64,000 nucleotides of DNA, taken from contig JAKVCR010000016.1 of assembly GCA_022448985.1 (NCBI GenBank), forward strand, positions 98,633 through 162,632, in the 5' to 3' direction. The notes below the pieces were generated by a model that saw only the letters and a program-made list of their open reading frames with translations, was not told the origin of the DNA and ran no database searches. The DNA comes from Roseibacillus sp. (GTDB lineage: Bacteria; Verrucomicrobiota; Verrucomicrobiia; Verrucomicrobiales; Akkermansiaceae). This document shows positions 51,832 through 60,475 of this stretch, one piece after another. Every line of letters starts with the position of its first letter. The first letter of the stretch is position 1. A program made the position numbers and the translations under genes.

Positions 51832-53141
51832 GAATCCCGTGGTCCGGCTGCGGCGCAAACCCGTCCGGCGAGTTCGAGGAAACCGTCCTTCATTGCAGTA
51901 ACGCTATACCGTTCCGCCACCCCGCGGCGACCTCTTTCTCCCATCGCGACCGCCTCCTCCGGATTTGCGAGGAGTTCTTCCCAGCCCCGGGCCAGCGCGG
52001 AAGGATCGCCGGGTGCCACCGTCTGCCCTCCTCCGGTCACCGCGGCAATCTCCTCGAAGGCCGATCCTCCCGGATTGACCACCGGCACCCCGCTCGCCAT
52101 CGCTTCGATCAGGCAGAGTCCAAAGGCCTCGGAATACTGCATCGGCACGGAAAACACCGTCAGTCCCCGAAGAAACTCCGTCTTCTCCTCCCGCGTCAGA
52201 TTGGGATGCCAGTCCACCATTTTACTTAGCCCGGCCCGCTCAATCTTTTCTTTCTGGTCCTTCACGAAAGCCTCATCTCCCGGGGTACATGCTCCCGCAA
52301 TCCTGAGGCGACACTGTGGAAACCTCCCTCCCTCCTGCAGCAGAAGGTAGGCATCCACCAGGTCCCCGAGGCCCTTCTCACGGCTCATGCGGGCGAGATA
52401 GCCAATAGCCTGAAGACCATTTCCCACGGGTTCCCCATAACCCTCCAGATTGATTCCGTTGGGAAGAACCTCGATTCCGGCCACGGGGATTCCAAGACGC
52501 TTCGCCATCACCCCGGCATAGAAATTGCTGGGAGCTACGAGCATGTCACACTCTCCCAGCCGCTCTTTCATTTCCTCCCAGCTTCTTGTCCGATAGGGTT
52601 CCGGCAGGCTGTCCAGAAACCCATCCTCTCCCTGGAAGAATGCCATCACCGGGATGTCGCCAAGTCGCTTCTTGAGTTCCCGTGTCATCCCCGAGAGCAA
52701 CGAGTTGGAGAGCGCTATCAGGTCCGGTCGCTCATGATGCTCTAGCCAGTCCATCAGCTTGTCCAGTTCCTTGGTGAGATCACTCTCGTCCACCTGCAGC
52801 ATGGCCAGGCACATTTCAGCCTGCTCCCGAGGACTGGTCATGTGGCTGCGTCTGGCTGCTGTCCGCAGAAGCCCTGCCCCGTTGAGGAGCCTGTCCAGCC
52901 AGCGGGGGGTGTGACGGAAAAAAGAGAACTTCTGCTGCAGGTAGACATTAATTCCACCAAAGAATATTGGCGCTTCGCGCACCTGCGGAATGACATCCTC
53001 ATCCAGCTGCATGGGCAGGTACAACGGTAACAATGCCACCTCGTGCCCATCCCGGTGGAGGGCCGTGACCAGAGTGTTGTCACGCATGCACGCCCCGCAG
53101 TGATAGCTACCCGTGCCCGCGGTCAGGAAGGTGACTTTCAT
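51828..53141 (-). CDS. Glycosyltransferase family 4
   Basis: GIEVLPNGINLEGYG; SMPQYSEAFGLCLIEAMASGVPVVNPGGSAFEEI-like GT4 motif (FSVPMQYSEAFGLCLIEAMASGVPVV). Confidence 0.9.
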   Translation of the reverse strand: MKVTFLTAGTGSYHCGACMRDNTLVTALHRDGHEVALLPLYLPMQLDEDVIPQVREAPIFFGGINVYLQQKFSFFRHTPRWLDRLLNGAGLLRTAARRSHMTSPREQAEMCLAMLQVDESDLTKELDKLMDWLEHHERPDLIALSNSLLSGMTRELKKRLGDIPVMAFFQGEDGFLDSLPEPYRTRSWEEMKERLGECDMLVAPSNFYAGVMAKRLGIPVAGIEVLPNGINLEGYGEPVGNGLQAIGYLARMSREKGLGDLVDAYLLLQEGGRFPQCRLRIAGACTPGDEAFVKDQKEKIERAGLSKMVDWHPNLTREEKTEFLRGLTVFSVPMQYSEAFGLCLIEAMASGVPVVNPGGSAFEEIAAVTGGGQTVAPGDPSALARGWEELLANPEEAVAMGERGRRGVAERYSVTAMKDGFLELAGRVCAAAGPRDS

Positions 53142-53159
53142 GCAGGATGGGAAAGGACG

Positions 53160-54431
53160 TTATTGGACCGTATGCGGTACGCGCCCATGCTCCAGTGGCT
53201 CGGGAAGGGCCGCAAGGCTGCTCATCGCTTCCGCGAGAGGCCTGTAGTCCTTGCCGTCCAAATCCCCGATAAGGCAGTCGGTCAGCATCGGCCGGATATC
53301 TTCGTGCTTCTTGATCAGTTTCGCAAAGCTGAAGTCCTTGTCGTAAAATGCGTAGACCAGTTTACGCATGACCTCGATCATCTGGCAGAGTTTCTCCCCG
53401 TAGCCCTGGAACTGCCCCGCCGACACATCCCCCGCTTCCAGCGCGCCGCTGATTGCATCGGCCGCCATCTCCCCGCTCTTAAGCGCGAGAAACACCCCGG
53501 AGGAAAAGACCGGGTCAAGGAAGGCAAAGGCGTCCCCGGCCATGACCAGCCCGTCCGAGGCACAGTGCTCGCCACGATAGGAATACTCCCCGGTCACCCA
53601 GTAGTCGCCAAACTGCTCACCTGTGGCAAGGTGCTCCGTGATCCAGCTGTTCTCCTTTATCTCGCGCTCATAAATCTCCTGCAGGTCACGGGTATCGCGA
53701 TAGAGGTAGTCCCGTTCCGCAACGATCCCTGAACTCACGATGTCATTGCGCAGCGGAATGTTCCAGAACCACCCCCGCCCGTCCAGATAGGCCACGGTGG
53801 TCGCTCCTTCATCCAGGCCTTCATCCCGCTTGGCGCCCCGGAAAAGGGTCCAGATCGCGATTTTGTTAAGCTGCGGATCACGACGACGCCATTGCTTCTT
53901 GCGCAGAAAGAGCGCATCCCGCCCGGTGCAGTCCAGCGTCACGGGGGCTCGGAGGGAATAGTCCTCTCCATCCTTCCCCCTCGCGACTACCCCGGTGACA
54001 CACTCCCCGTCATATGTGAAGTTCCTGACCTCCGTTTCCTCACGAACTTCCGCTCCCTTCTCCTCCGCGTTCCGCAGGAGCATTTCATCAAAGACAGCCC
54101 GCTCCACCTGCCAGGTGGTCGCCGCCGGATGATCGAGATGCTGGAAGAAGTAGAACGGCGCAGAGATCTTTCCCTCCTGCGTCACGAACTGCACGCTATG
54201 TTTCTTCACGAAGGCGTGCTCTTCCATCTGCTCCAGGACCCCCAGACGCTCCAGCGGAAAGTAGCAGAAGGGCATGAGCGATTCCCCCACGTGATAGCGG
54301 GGAAACCTCTCCTTCTCGAGGAGAATGACCTTATGCCCCTTTTCCGCCAGCAGCGCCGCCGCGGTAGAACCGGAGGGGCCGCCACCGACCACGATGACGT
54401 CACAGGACTGGGGCTCACTTGGCATCTTCAT
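53160..54431 (-). CDS. FAD-dependent oxidoreductase, flavin-dependent halogenase-like
   Basis: VIVVGGGPSGSTAAALLAEKGHKVILLEKERFPRYHVGESLMPF; GWFWNIP (WxWxIP halogenase signature); GLVMAGDAFAFLDPVFSSGVFLAL. Confidence 0.85.
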   Translation of the reverse strand: MKMPSEPQSCDVIVVGGGPSGSTAAALLAEKGHKVILLEKERFPRYHVGESLMPFCYFPLERLGVLEQMEEHAFVKKHSVQFVTQEGKISAPFYFFQHLDHPAATTWQVERAVFDEMLLRNAEEKGAEVREETEVRNFTYDGECVTGVVARGKDGEDYSLRAPVTLDCTGRDALFLRKKQWRRRDPQLNKIAIWTLFRGAKRDEGLDEGATTVAYLDGRGWFWNIPLRNDIVSSGIVAERDYLYRDTRDLQEIYEREIKENSWITEHLATGEQFGDYWVTGEYSYRGEHCASDGLVMAGDAFAFLDPVFSSGVFLALKSGEMAADAISGALEAGDVSAGQFQGYGEKLCQMIEVMRKLVYAFYDKDFSFAKLIKKHEDIRPMLTDCLIGDLDGKDYRPLAEAMSSLAALPEPLEHGRVPHTVQ

Positions 54432-55045
54432 GAATCAGAGGAACGGGGAATAATCTCGAGAATACGGGCCAGGCAACTGCCGTCCGGCCTCATAAGCTGA
54501 TTATAGCGACCGTAGAACATCTCGTCATTTCCGAGGGCAGACAATTTCGTTGGAAGCTTCCCGCGCGCAACCGAAAAGTAGCCCAGCGGTCGGCTTTCAT
54601 AGGTCATCCCGCTCTCGTTCATGATTCCGCCCAGCGGTTTTCTCCCCGAGAGAATGGCCTCGTGCAGGTCCCCGGGGAACTGGCTGACCTCGATTTCGAT
54701 CAGCCCGAATTCGGCCGCCCGGCCTGTTGCCGCTCCCCGCAGGATCACTTCGCGGAAGTAGTAGCCGTCGGCCTGTCCATCGGCCAGGACCTCCAGGATC
54801 ATCTGCTCCCCGTGATGCCGTTCCAGGGTAGAGGTCATGTCCACCTCGTGAACGAGGAGCCCGCGGAACGGTTCCGGCACCGCATCGGGCTCCTGCCATG
54901 AGAACCAGTCTCCCAGCAACCCTGCCCGCGAAAGCGATTCGCGCAGGAACTCGGGGAAGGCTGGCTGCTGGAGTTGATCCACGGAGAATTGATTACAATC
55001 TGATCGGGGAAAACTGTCGGACGAGATCGCCATCCCCGGGGGCAA
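54428..55045 (-). CDS. Chorismate pyruvate-lyase (UbiC)-like / 4-hydroxybenzoate synthase-like protein
   Basis: LLVHEVDMTSTLERHHGEQMILEVL...YYFREVIL...EFGLIEIEVSQFPGDLHEAILSGRKPLGGIM resembles the chorismate lyase-like fold; overlaps the halogenase-like gene by 4 bp. Confidence 0.6.
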   Translation of the reverse strand: MPPGMAISSDSFPRSDCNQFSVDQLQQPAFPEFLRESLSRAGLLGDWFSWQEPDAVPEPFRGLLVHEVDMTSTLERHHGEQMILEVLADGQADGYYFREVILRGAATGRAAEFGLIEIEVSQFPGDLHEAILSGRKPLGGIMNESGMTYESRPLGYFSVARGKLPTKLSALGNDEMFYGRYNQLMRPDGSCLARILEIIPRSSDS

Positions 55046-55072
55046 TGCCGGTGACGGTCTGAAATCCGGAAC

Positions 55073-56398
55073 CTACACGATCTGATCCGTCTTATGGTGT
55101 TCGAGAAAGAAATCGTGAAGGAGGTTGTCCACGCAAAGGAGCCCGTCGCGGTTAAGAATAATGAACCCATCCGCCACCTTCAGGAGACCCTCCTCGGTCA
55201 GTTCTTCCAACTGGCCAACGAAACGCTCCAGAATATTTACGCCAAACTTGTCCCGGAAGTAGGCTGAATCAACGTGCCCGAGCTTCATCTGCAGAATGAA
55301 CTCGCGGATCATGCGCTCTTCCTCGCTGGTCCGGAAGGCGCGCTTGATGGGCATCTCCCCTGCCTCAACTGCTCTGGTATAATCGTCGATCTCGGTCAGG
55401 TTCTGGTAGTGCACCCCCTGCACGTGGGAGAAGGAGGCCACCCCCAGGCCAACCAGGTCGGCTCCGCCCCAGAGGGCATCGCGGTAGATAAACCTCGTCT
55501 TATCCGGATTCTTCACCGCGGTGTAGCCCGAGCTGATGGTATACCCATTGGCCTCCAGTTCCGCGAAGGCCTCCTTCACCCAGCGGCGCTTGGTCTCCCA
55601 GTCGGCCACCGGGGCGACCAGTGCCCCGCTCTCCTTCATGTCCTTGTAGATGGTCGTATTGTAGGGGATCTCCATCTGGTAAATGGTGATGCTGTCCGGA
55701 CTGAGCTTGAGAACCTGTTCGATATTCTTCTGCCAGTTCTCCTCGGTTTCCTCCAGCATGCCGGCAATGAGGTCGATGTTGATCTGTTCGAACTCTTCCG
55801 CCTGAGCCCTTTCGTAGGCACGCCACACCTCCTTGCTGCGATGAGCGCGCCCGTTGATCTCAAGGATCCGGTCATCAAAGTTCTCGATCCCGAGGCTGAG
55901 CCGCGTGACCCCGATTTCCTTGATCGCCGCCAGCTTCCCCGGGTTGAGAGTCCCTGGTTCGCATTCAAAGGCGACTTCCTCCGCCTCGTCCCAGGGCAGG
56001 ATGGCCTTCATGCGATCGGTCAACTCGGTAAGCTGCCTGGCAGAGAGGTAGGAGGGCGTCCCGCCACCAAAGTAGACAAAGTGCGGCTTGCGCCCCTTGA
56101 GAAGGGGTTTGGCCGCCAAACGCTCCAGTTCCCGCATGGTGTCCTCAAGGTAGTCGCGGATCTCCTGCGCATTCTTGTCGGTGTAGACCCGGAAATAGCA
56201 GAAGTGGCACCGCTTCCGACAGAAGGGGATGTGATGATAGAGGCCCAGGGGCGTCTCCGGGGAGGGCGCCCTTTCAAAGGTCTCCAGGACTTCCGTTCCC
56301 TGCTCTTCCGACCAGAAGGAAAAAGGAGGGTAATTGGAAATGAAGTAATTCCCGGCCCGGGTGGCCTTCTTTTTTGGAGGGGGGGCGGTATCACTCAT
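55073..56398 (-). CDS. HemN/HemW-like radical SAM protein (coproporphyrinogen oxidase family)
   Basis: HIPFCRKRCHFCYF (CxxxCxxC); FVYFGGGTPSYLSARQL; ECEPGTLN; VTRLSLGIENFDDRILEINGRAH; start at MSDTAPPPKKK. Confidence 0.9.
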   Translation of the reverse strand: MSDTAPPPKKKATRAGNYFISNYPPFSFWSEEQGTEVLETFERAPSPETPLGLYHHIPFCRKRCHFCYFRVYTDKNAQEIRDYLEDTMRELERLAAKPLLKGRKPHFVYFGGGTPSYLSARQLTELTDRMKAILPWDEAEEVAFECEPGTLNPGKLAAIKEIGVTRLSLGIENFDDRILEINGRAHRSKEVWRAYERAQAEEFEQINIDLIAGMLEETEENWQKNIEQVLKLSPDSITIYQMEIPYNTTIYKDMKESGALVAPVADWETKRRWVKEAFAELEANGYTISSGYTAVKNPDKTRFIYRDALWGGADLVGLGVASFSHVQGVHYQNLTEIDDYTRAVEAGEMPIKRAFRTSEEERMIREFILQMKLGHVDSAYFRDKFGVNILERFVGQLEELTEEGLLKVADGFIILNRDGLLCVDNLLHDFFLEHHKTDQIV

Positions 56399-56610
56399 GG
56401 CTTCGGGGATAGGTTCGCGAACAGGGCCTCCGTAAATCACCTCGGAGATCCGGATCGAAGTGTAATGGAATCTCCCGGCAAATGGAACAACGCAGCTTGC
56501 GGTGCTGCCTCCGCAGGCCTTTCTGCACGACAAGACTTCATGAGTCTGGCCCGCCACAAGAGTCTATTTTGAGCACTCCCCGGCATTTCAATGATCAATC
56601 GCTGAGGGGT

Positions 56611-57771
56611 TCATTGTCCTTCGATGCAGAATAGGCTGCCATCCGCGCCGCCCACCACGATACATCCGCTGGCGAAGGCAAGATCAGAGCCGATGCCCTC
56701 TCCCAGGTCGATCCGCCAGATCTCGCTGCCGTCTGAGGGCTTCAGGGCATACACCCTCCCGTCCCCGGAACCAAAAACAACAGCATCCCGGAACACGATG
56801 GCGCCACCATCGATACGTGAGCCGGTTTTAAAGCGCCATGCCCGTTTCCCGCTTTCCCGGTTCACGGCGTGCAGATGCTTGTCGCGGGAGCCAATGAAGA
56901 CCAGCTCGTTGTTCAGGGCGGGGGCAGCGTAAAATCCGAAATCCTTGTCCTCGTAAATCCACTTCGGCTTCTTCTTCTCTATGTCCACCGCCACCAGCTG
57001 GTTCCCGTAATTGGCAGAATAAACCATGCTCCCCATGGTGGCTACGGTCCCGATAATCTCGGCGTCTACCTGCACTTCATTAACGGCCTTGCCATTGGTA
57101 ACATCGACGACGTGCACAAGAGCATCGCAGCCGCCCAGGACCACTGTCTTGCCATTCACGAGGGCCGGCGTCCCATTAATCTGCTCGGCGGTCTCGTAAA
57201 TCCATGCCTCGCTGCCGTCTTTCGCCCGCAGGGCACGGCAGATGCCATCATAGCCGTTGACCACGATCCAATCCTCCTTGTTATCGGGACTTCGGACCAG
57301 GAGACCGCCCCCCACGAATTTGTCTGCCCCCTCATATTTCCAGAGTTCCTTGCCGGTCTTTTGATCGAGGCAATAAAAGAAGCAGTCGCTTGACCCGATG
57401 AACACCCTGCCCAGCCCGACGGTGGGCGGAGCGTCAATGGTGTCTTCCGTCTCGAATTTCCAGCGGACCTTTCCGGTCTCAAAGTTGACGGCGTAAAAGG
57501 TTCCCATCACCGTCCCGATGTAGACCGTTCCATCCGCAATGGCAGCATCGCCGATGACCGGCCCATCCAGGACGGCATCCCACTTGACCCTGGGCTTGCG
57601 GGGGGCCGCATCCGCCACCCGGCCCTGGAGGGCATTTCCGCCCCGCGGGAGGGTCCAGCTTTTCGTCACGGGTGCGGCCTTGTTCTCTACAGGCGCCCCA
57701 TTTCCCTTGGTCAATCCCAGCAGGACCAGGGAGATCCAGATGGCGAGAAGTCCTGATAACGGGTTCTTCAT
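56611..57771 (-). CDS. Secreted PQQ-binding-like beta-propeller protein
   Basis: Repeats IADGTVYIGTVMGTFYAVNFETGKVRWKFETED, VFIGSSDCFFYCLDQKTGKELWKYEG, VFIGSRDKHLHAVNRESGKRAWRFKTGS; signal peptide from MKNPLSGLL. Confidence 0.93.
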   Translation of the reverse strand: MKNPLSGLLAIWISLVLLGLTKGNGAPVENKAAPVTKSWTLPRGGNALQGRVADAAPRKPRVKWDAVLDGPVIGDAAIADGTVYIGTVMGTFYAVNFETGKVRWKFETEDTIDAPPTVGLGRVFIGSSDCFFYCLDQKTGKELWKYEGADKFVGGGLLVRSPDNKEDWIVVNGYDGICRALRAKDGSEAWIYETAEQINGTPALVNGKTVVLGGCDALVHVVDVTNGKAVNEVQVDAEIIGTVATMGSMVYSANYGNQLVAVDIEKKKPKWIYEDKDFGFYAAPALNNELVFIGSRDKHLHAVNRESGKRAWRFKTGSRIDGGAIVFRDAVVFGSGDGRVYALKPSDGSEIWRIDLGEGIGSDLAFASGCIVVGGADGSLFCIEGQ

Positions 57772-58931
57772 AGTGCACTCGGGGCTGAAACTGCATCCAT
57801 CGCGCGCTGATAGAGTAGCACAAATCCTTCCGCGGTCATGGCCCGGGGATTGAACTGCCCCGTCCACTGTCTGGTTGCGTCCTCTGCCAGCTCGGGAAAA
57901 ACGCGGGGATCCACCCCGACTTCCCCCAGGGAAGGCAGGGCCGCAAGGCCCAGCAGGTCCTCGACCCACTGGGTAACCGGAACTTCTGCGTAGCCACGGC
58001 GGGAAAGAAGTCCTCCATAGTGATCATACGTATCCCGGGCAGCCGGTTCTTCGTAGTTATATCGCATGACATGCGGCAGCATGAGAGCAACCGCATGCCC
58101 GTGCGCCAGGCCAAACCGGGCCGTGAGCGGGTTGGCAGAGGCGTGGGCCGCTCCGAGCATGCTGTTCTCGATAGCCAGCCCGGAGAAGGACGCGCCCAGC
58201 AGCATCTCACTGCGGTCCTGTCCGGTGGCGTTGCCCGCCAGGGTCGACTCGATGGCGGAAGCGATGTGCAGGAAGGCTTCCCGGGAAAATGCAGAGGAGA
58301 GCGGATTGCGCCGCGTGCACACCGCCGTCTCAAGGGAGTGCGCAAGAGCATCGAGAGCTGTCAGGACCGCAACCTGGTGGGGCATGGAGGCGGTGAGCTC
58401 CGGGTCCAGGATGGCGAACGTAGCCAGGGCCCCGGGATCGCCACAGGCCATCTTCTCATGCGACTGGTCACGGCTGATCACCGCGTAGCTCTGGCATTCG
58501 CTCCCCGTCCCCGCGGTGGTGGGAACCGCCACGAACGGGAGCAGGGGGGTCCGGGCCAGGGCATAGCCCTTGTAATCGCTCATGGTCCCGCCGTTGGTAA
58601 GAAGGAAGTTGCAGCCTTTTGCCGTATCCATGCTGCTCCCGCCCCCGAGGCCGACAAAACAGTCGACTTCCACCCCCCGGGCGAATTCACAGGCAGCGGC
58701 GATATCACTTTCCTCCGGATTCTCGCTGGTGTCGTCGTAAACGGTGAAGTCGATCCCCGCCTCCGTCAGCATGGCAGTGGCACGTGCAACGTGACCCGCC
58801 GCCACGATCCCGGGATCCGTCACGATCAGCACATTTTTCCCGCCGCTCTCCCGGATACAAGCGGGCAACTCCGCGAGAGCGCCTGGTCCACCCACCAGCC
58901 GCGGGCTGGGTCTGGTCGTGAAAGGTTCCAT
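57768..58931 (-). CDS. Iron-containing alcohol dehydrogenase
   Basis: VDCFVGLGGGSSMDTAKG; FVAVPTTAGTGSECQSYAVIS; LTALDALAHSLE; GLAHGHAVALMLPHVMRYN. Confidence 0.95.
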   Translation of the reverse strand: MEPFTTRPSPRLVGGPGALAELPACIRESGGKNVLIVTDPGIVAAGHVARATAMLTEAGIDFTVYDDTSENPEESDIAAACEFARGVEVDCFVGLGGGSSMDTAKGCNFLLTNGGTMSDYKGYALARTPLLPFVAVPTTAGTGSECQSYAVISRDQSHEKMACGDPGALATFAILDPELTASMPHQVAVLTALDALAHSLETAVCTRRNPLSSAFSREAFLHIASAIESTLAGNATGQDRSEMLLGASFSGLAIENSMLGAAHASANPLTARFGLAHGHAVALMLPHVMRYNYEEPAARDTYDHYGGLLSRRGYAEVPVTQWVEDLLGLAALPSLGEVGVDPRVFPELAEDATRQWTGQFNPRAMTAEGFVLLYQRAMDAVSAPSAL

Positions 58932-58938
58932 TTCGAAT

Positions 58939-60387
58939 TCAGCTCACCACCGCAAGATCTCCCTGGATCGCCCGACGACGATACAGGAACTCGAACAAGT
59001 TGCCCTCGTGGGGCTGCTCCCACTGGACCCGGTTGGTCGGGAATGGTCCAATATTCAGGCGCTCGATGTCGGGCGAATTCATGAGTTGGCGGATCCAGTC
59101 TGGATCCTCGGTCCAGGCCGAAACCACCAGGGTTTCCCCTATCTCATCAAGCATTCGCTCCTGCGGAATCTCCGAAACACTGGCAAAGGGGAACATGAAC
59201 TCCGTGTTGGCGAGCGGATGACCGGAATCGGCACAGGAAATCAGGGTCGGCCGCAGGTAGGTCTGCCCATGCATCTCGACCAGCCGCGGCCCATTACGGT
59301 AGCGGGCCGTCACATCCTCGGCCCCCTCCACCTTGAGGTGTTGATCGATGAGGTCATTGATTGAACCCGCCCACTCGGTGTTGGAGAAGCCGCAGAGCAG
59401 GGCCTCCTCATGGTCGCGGGGGAGGGGTTCAATGGCCGCGAGTTGCCTTGCGATGGCATCCGCCAGCTCCTCCCCCCCGGAGGGGACCAGGATCGCGGAG
59501 GTGTTGATGCAACTACGACCCCCATTCGCGGAAATGGACTCTACCAGGGTCCTGGCATGATCCTCCCACTTGTCAGCGTAGTCCGCCCCGAGGAGGACCT
59601 TACTTCGTCCCGTGCCGTGCACCTGGATACTGGGAAAGCCGGCATACTTCCGCACTGTGGCATCGCTGCCGAAGGCAATGCCTCGTCCGCAGGTCATGAG
59701 AATGGTATCCCCGCCTTCATGGGTGGTGGGATAAAAGCCGAAGGCCTCCTTCGGAAACCCTGCCGCGATGAGGGCCTGCACGATACGTAATGGCGTGAAG
59801 GGATCCTCCCGGCCGGGCTTGAGGAGAACCGGGATCTTGAGGACGGGGGCCGGGAGCCAGAGCGAGTTGACCGCCGGGGCGTTGCTGGGAAGGGATACCC
59901 CCAGGGCCTCCGTGACCGGATAGTAGTTTACCTCCAAGTCCCCAAGAGTAGAGAGCCCCCGGTCAAAGAGCTCGAGGGGAAGGTTGCGGGTAAGCCCCCC
60001 GATCACGGTTCGGATCTGGGACATGGCGGCATGAATCTTCCCCATGTTCATGCGCACCAGGGTGTGCGGCAGTTTCGTCAGGGCAGAGAGCGCCTCGACG
60101 TAGTCCTGGGGCCCCTGCGTTCCGTCCCCCACCGGCAATTCCTCATGCATGAAAAGTTCCGCCGCCTGTTCGCAGTAGCCGGCCAGGGTGTCGGCCGGGA
60201 TGGCATCGAGCGCTGCCTGCGACTTCTCAATCCCGAGGAGATCCCGCCTTATCAGGCCCGGGTTGGCGGTGTGGGTGAAGACCCTGCCGTCCGTCACCGC
60301 TTCCAGCTCCACGGTATCGAGACTGCGGTACTCTTCGCCCAGGCGCAGGATGGGAATATGAATCTCGTCACTCATCGCAAGCAGCAA
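58939..60387 (-). CDS. Aldehyde dehydrogenase/acyl reductase family protein
   Basis: GVSLPSNAPAVNSLWLPAPVLKIPVLLKPGREDPFTPLRIVQALIAAGFP; putative catalytic Cys in ANGGRSCINTSAILVPS. Confidence 0.85.
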   Translation of the reverse strand: MLLAMSDEIHIPILRLGEEYRSLDTVELEAVTDGRVFTHTANPGLIRRDLLGIEKSQAALDAIPADTLAGYCEQAAELFMHEELPVGDGTQGPQDYVEALSALTKLPHTLVRMNMGKIHAAMSQIRTVIGGLTRNLPLELFDRGLSTLGDLEVNYYPVTEALGVSLPSNAPAVNSLWLPAPVLKIPVLLKPGREDPFTPLRIVQALIAAGFPKEAFGFYPTTHEGGDTILMTCGRGIAFGSDATVRKYAGFPSIQVHGTGRSKVLLGADYADKWEDHARTLVESISANGGRSCINTSAILVPSGGEELADAIARQLAAIEPLPRDHEEALLCGFSNTEWAGSINDLIDQHLKVEGAEDVTARYRNGPRLVEMHGQTYLRPTLISCADSGHPLANTEFMFPFASVSEIPQERMLDEIGETLVVSAWTEDPDWIRQLMNSPDIERLNIGPFPTNRVQWEQPHEGNLFEFLYRRRAIQGDLAVVS

Positions 60388-60475
60388 AACGTCCGCGCGT
60401 TACGGGTAGAAAAGTTACTCTGGTAATTCATTGTTTCGGTCCGGTCTCCGGGTTCTCCACCCGGGGCTGGTTTCA

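Noticed and set aside
55274-56572. 432-aa + strand ORF
   Set aside because: Antisense to the HemN-like radical SAM gene.
58020-59084. 354-aa + strand ORF
   Set aside because: Antisense to the Fe-ADH gene.
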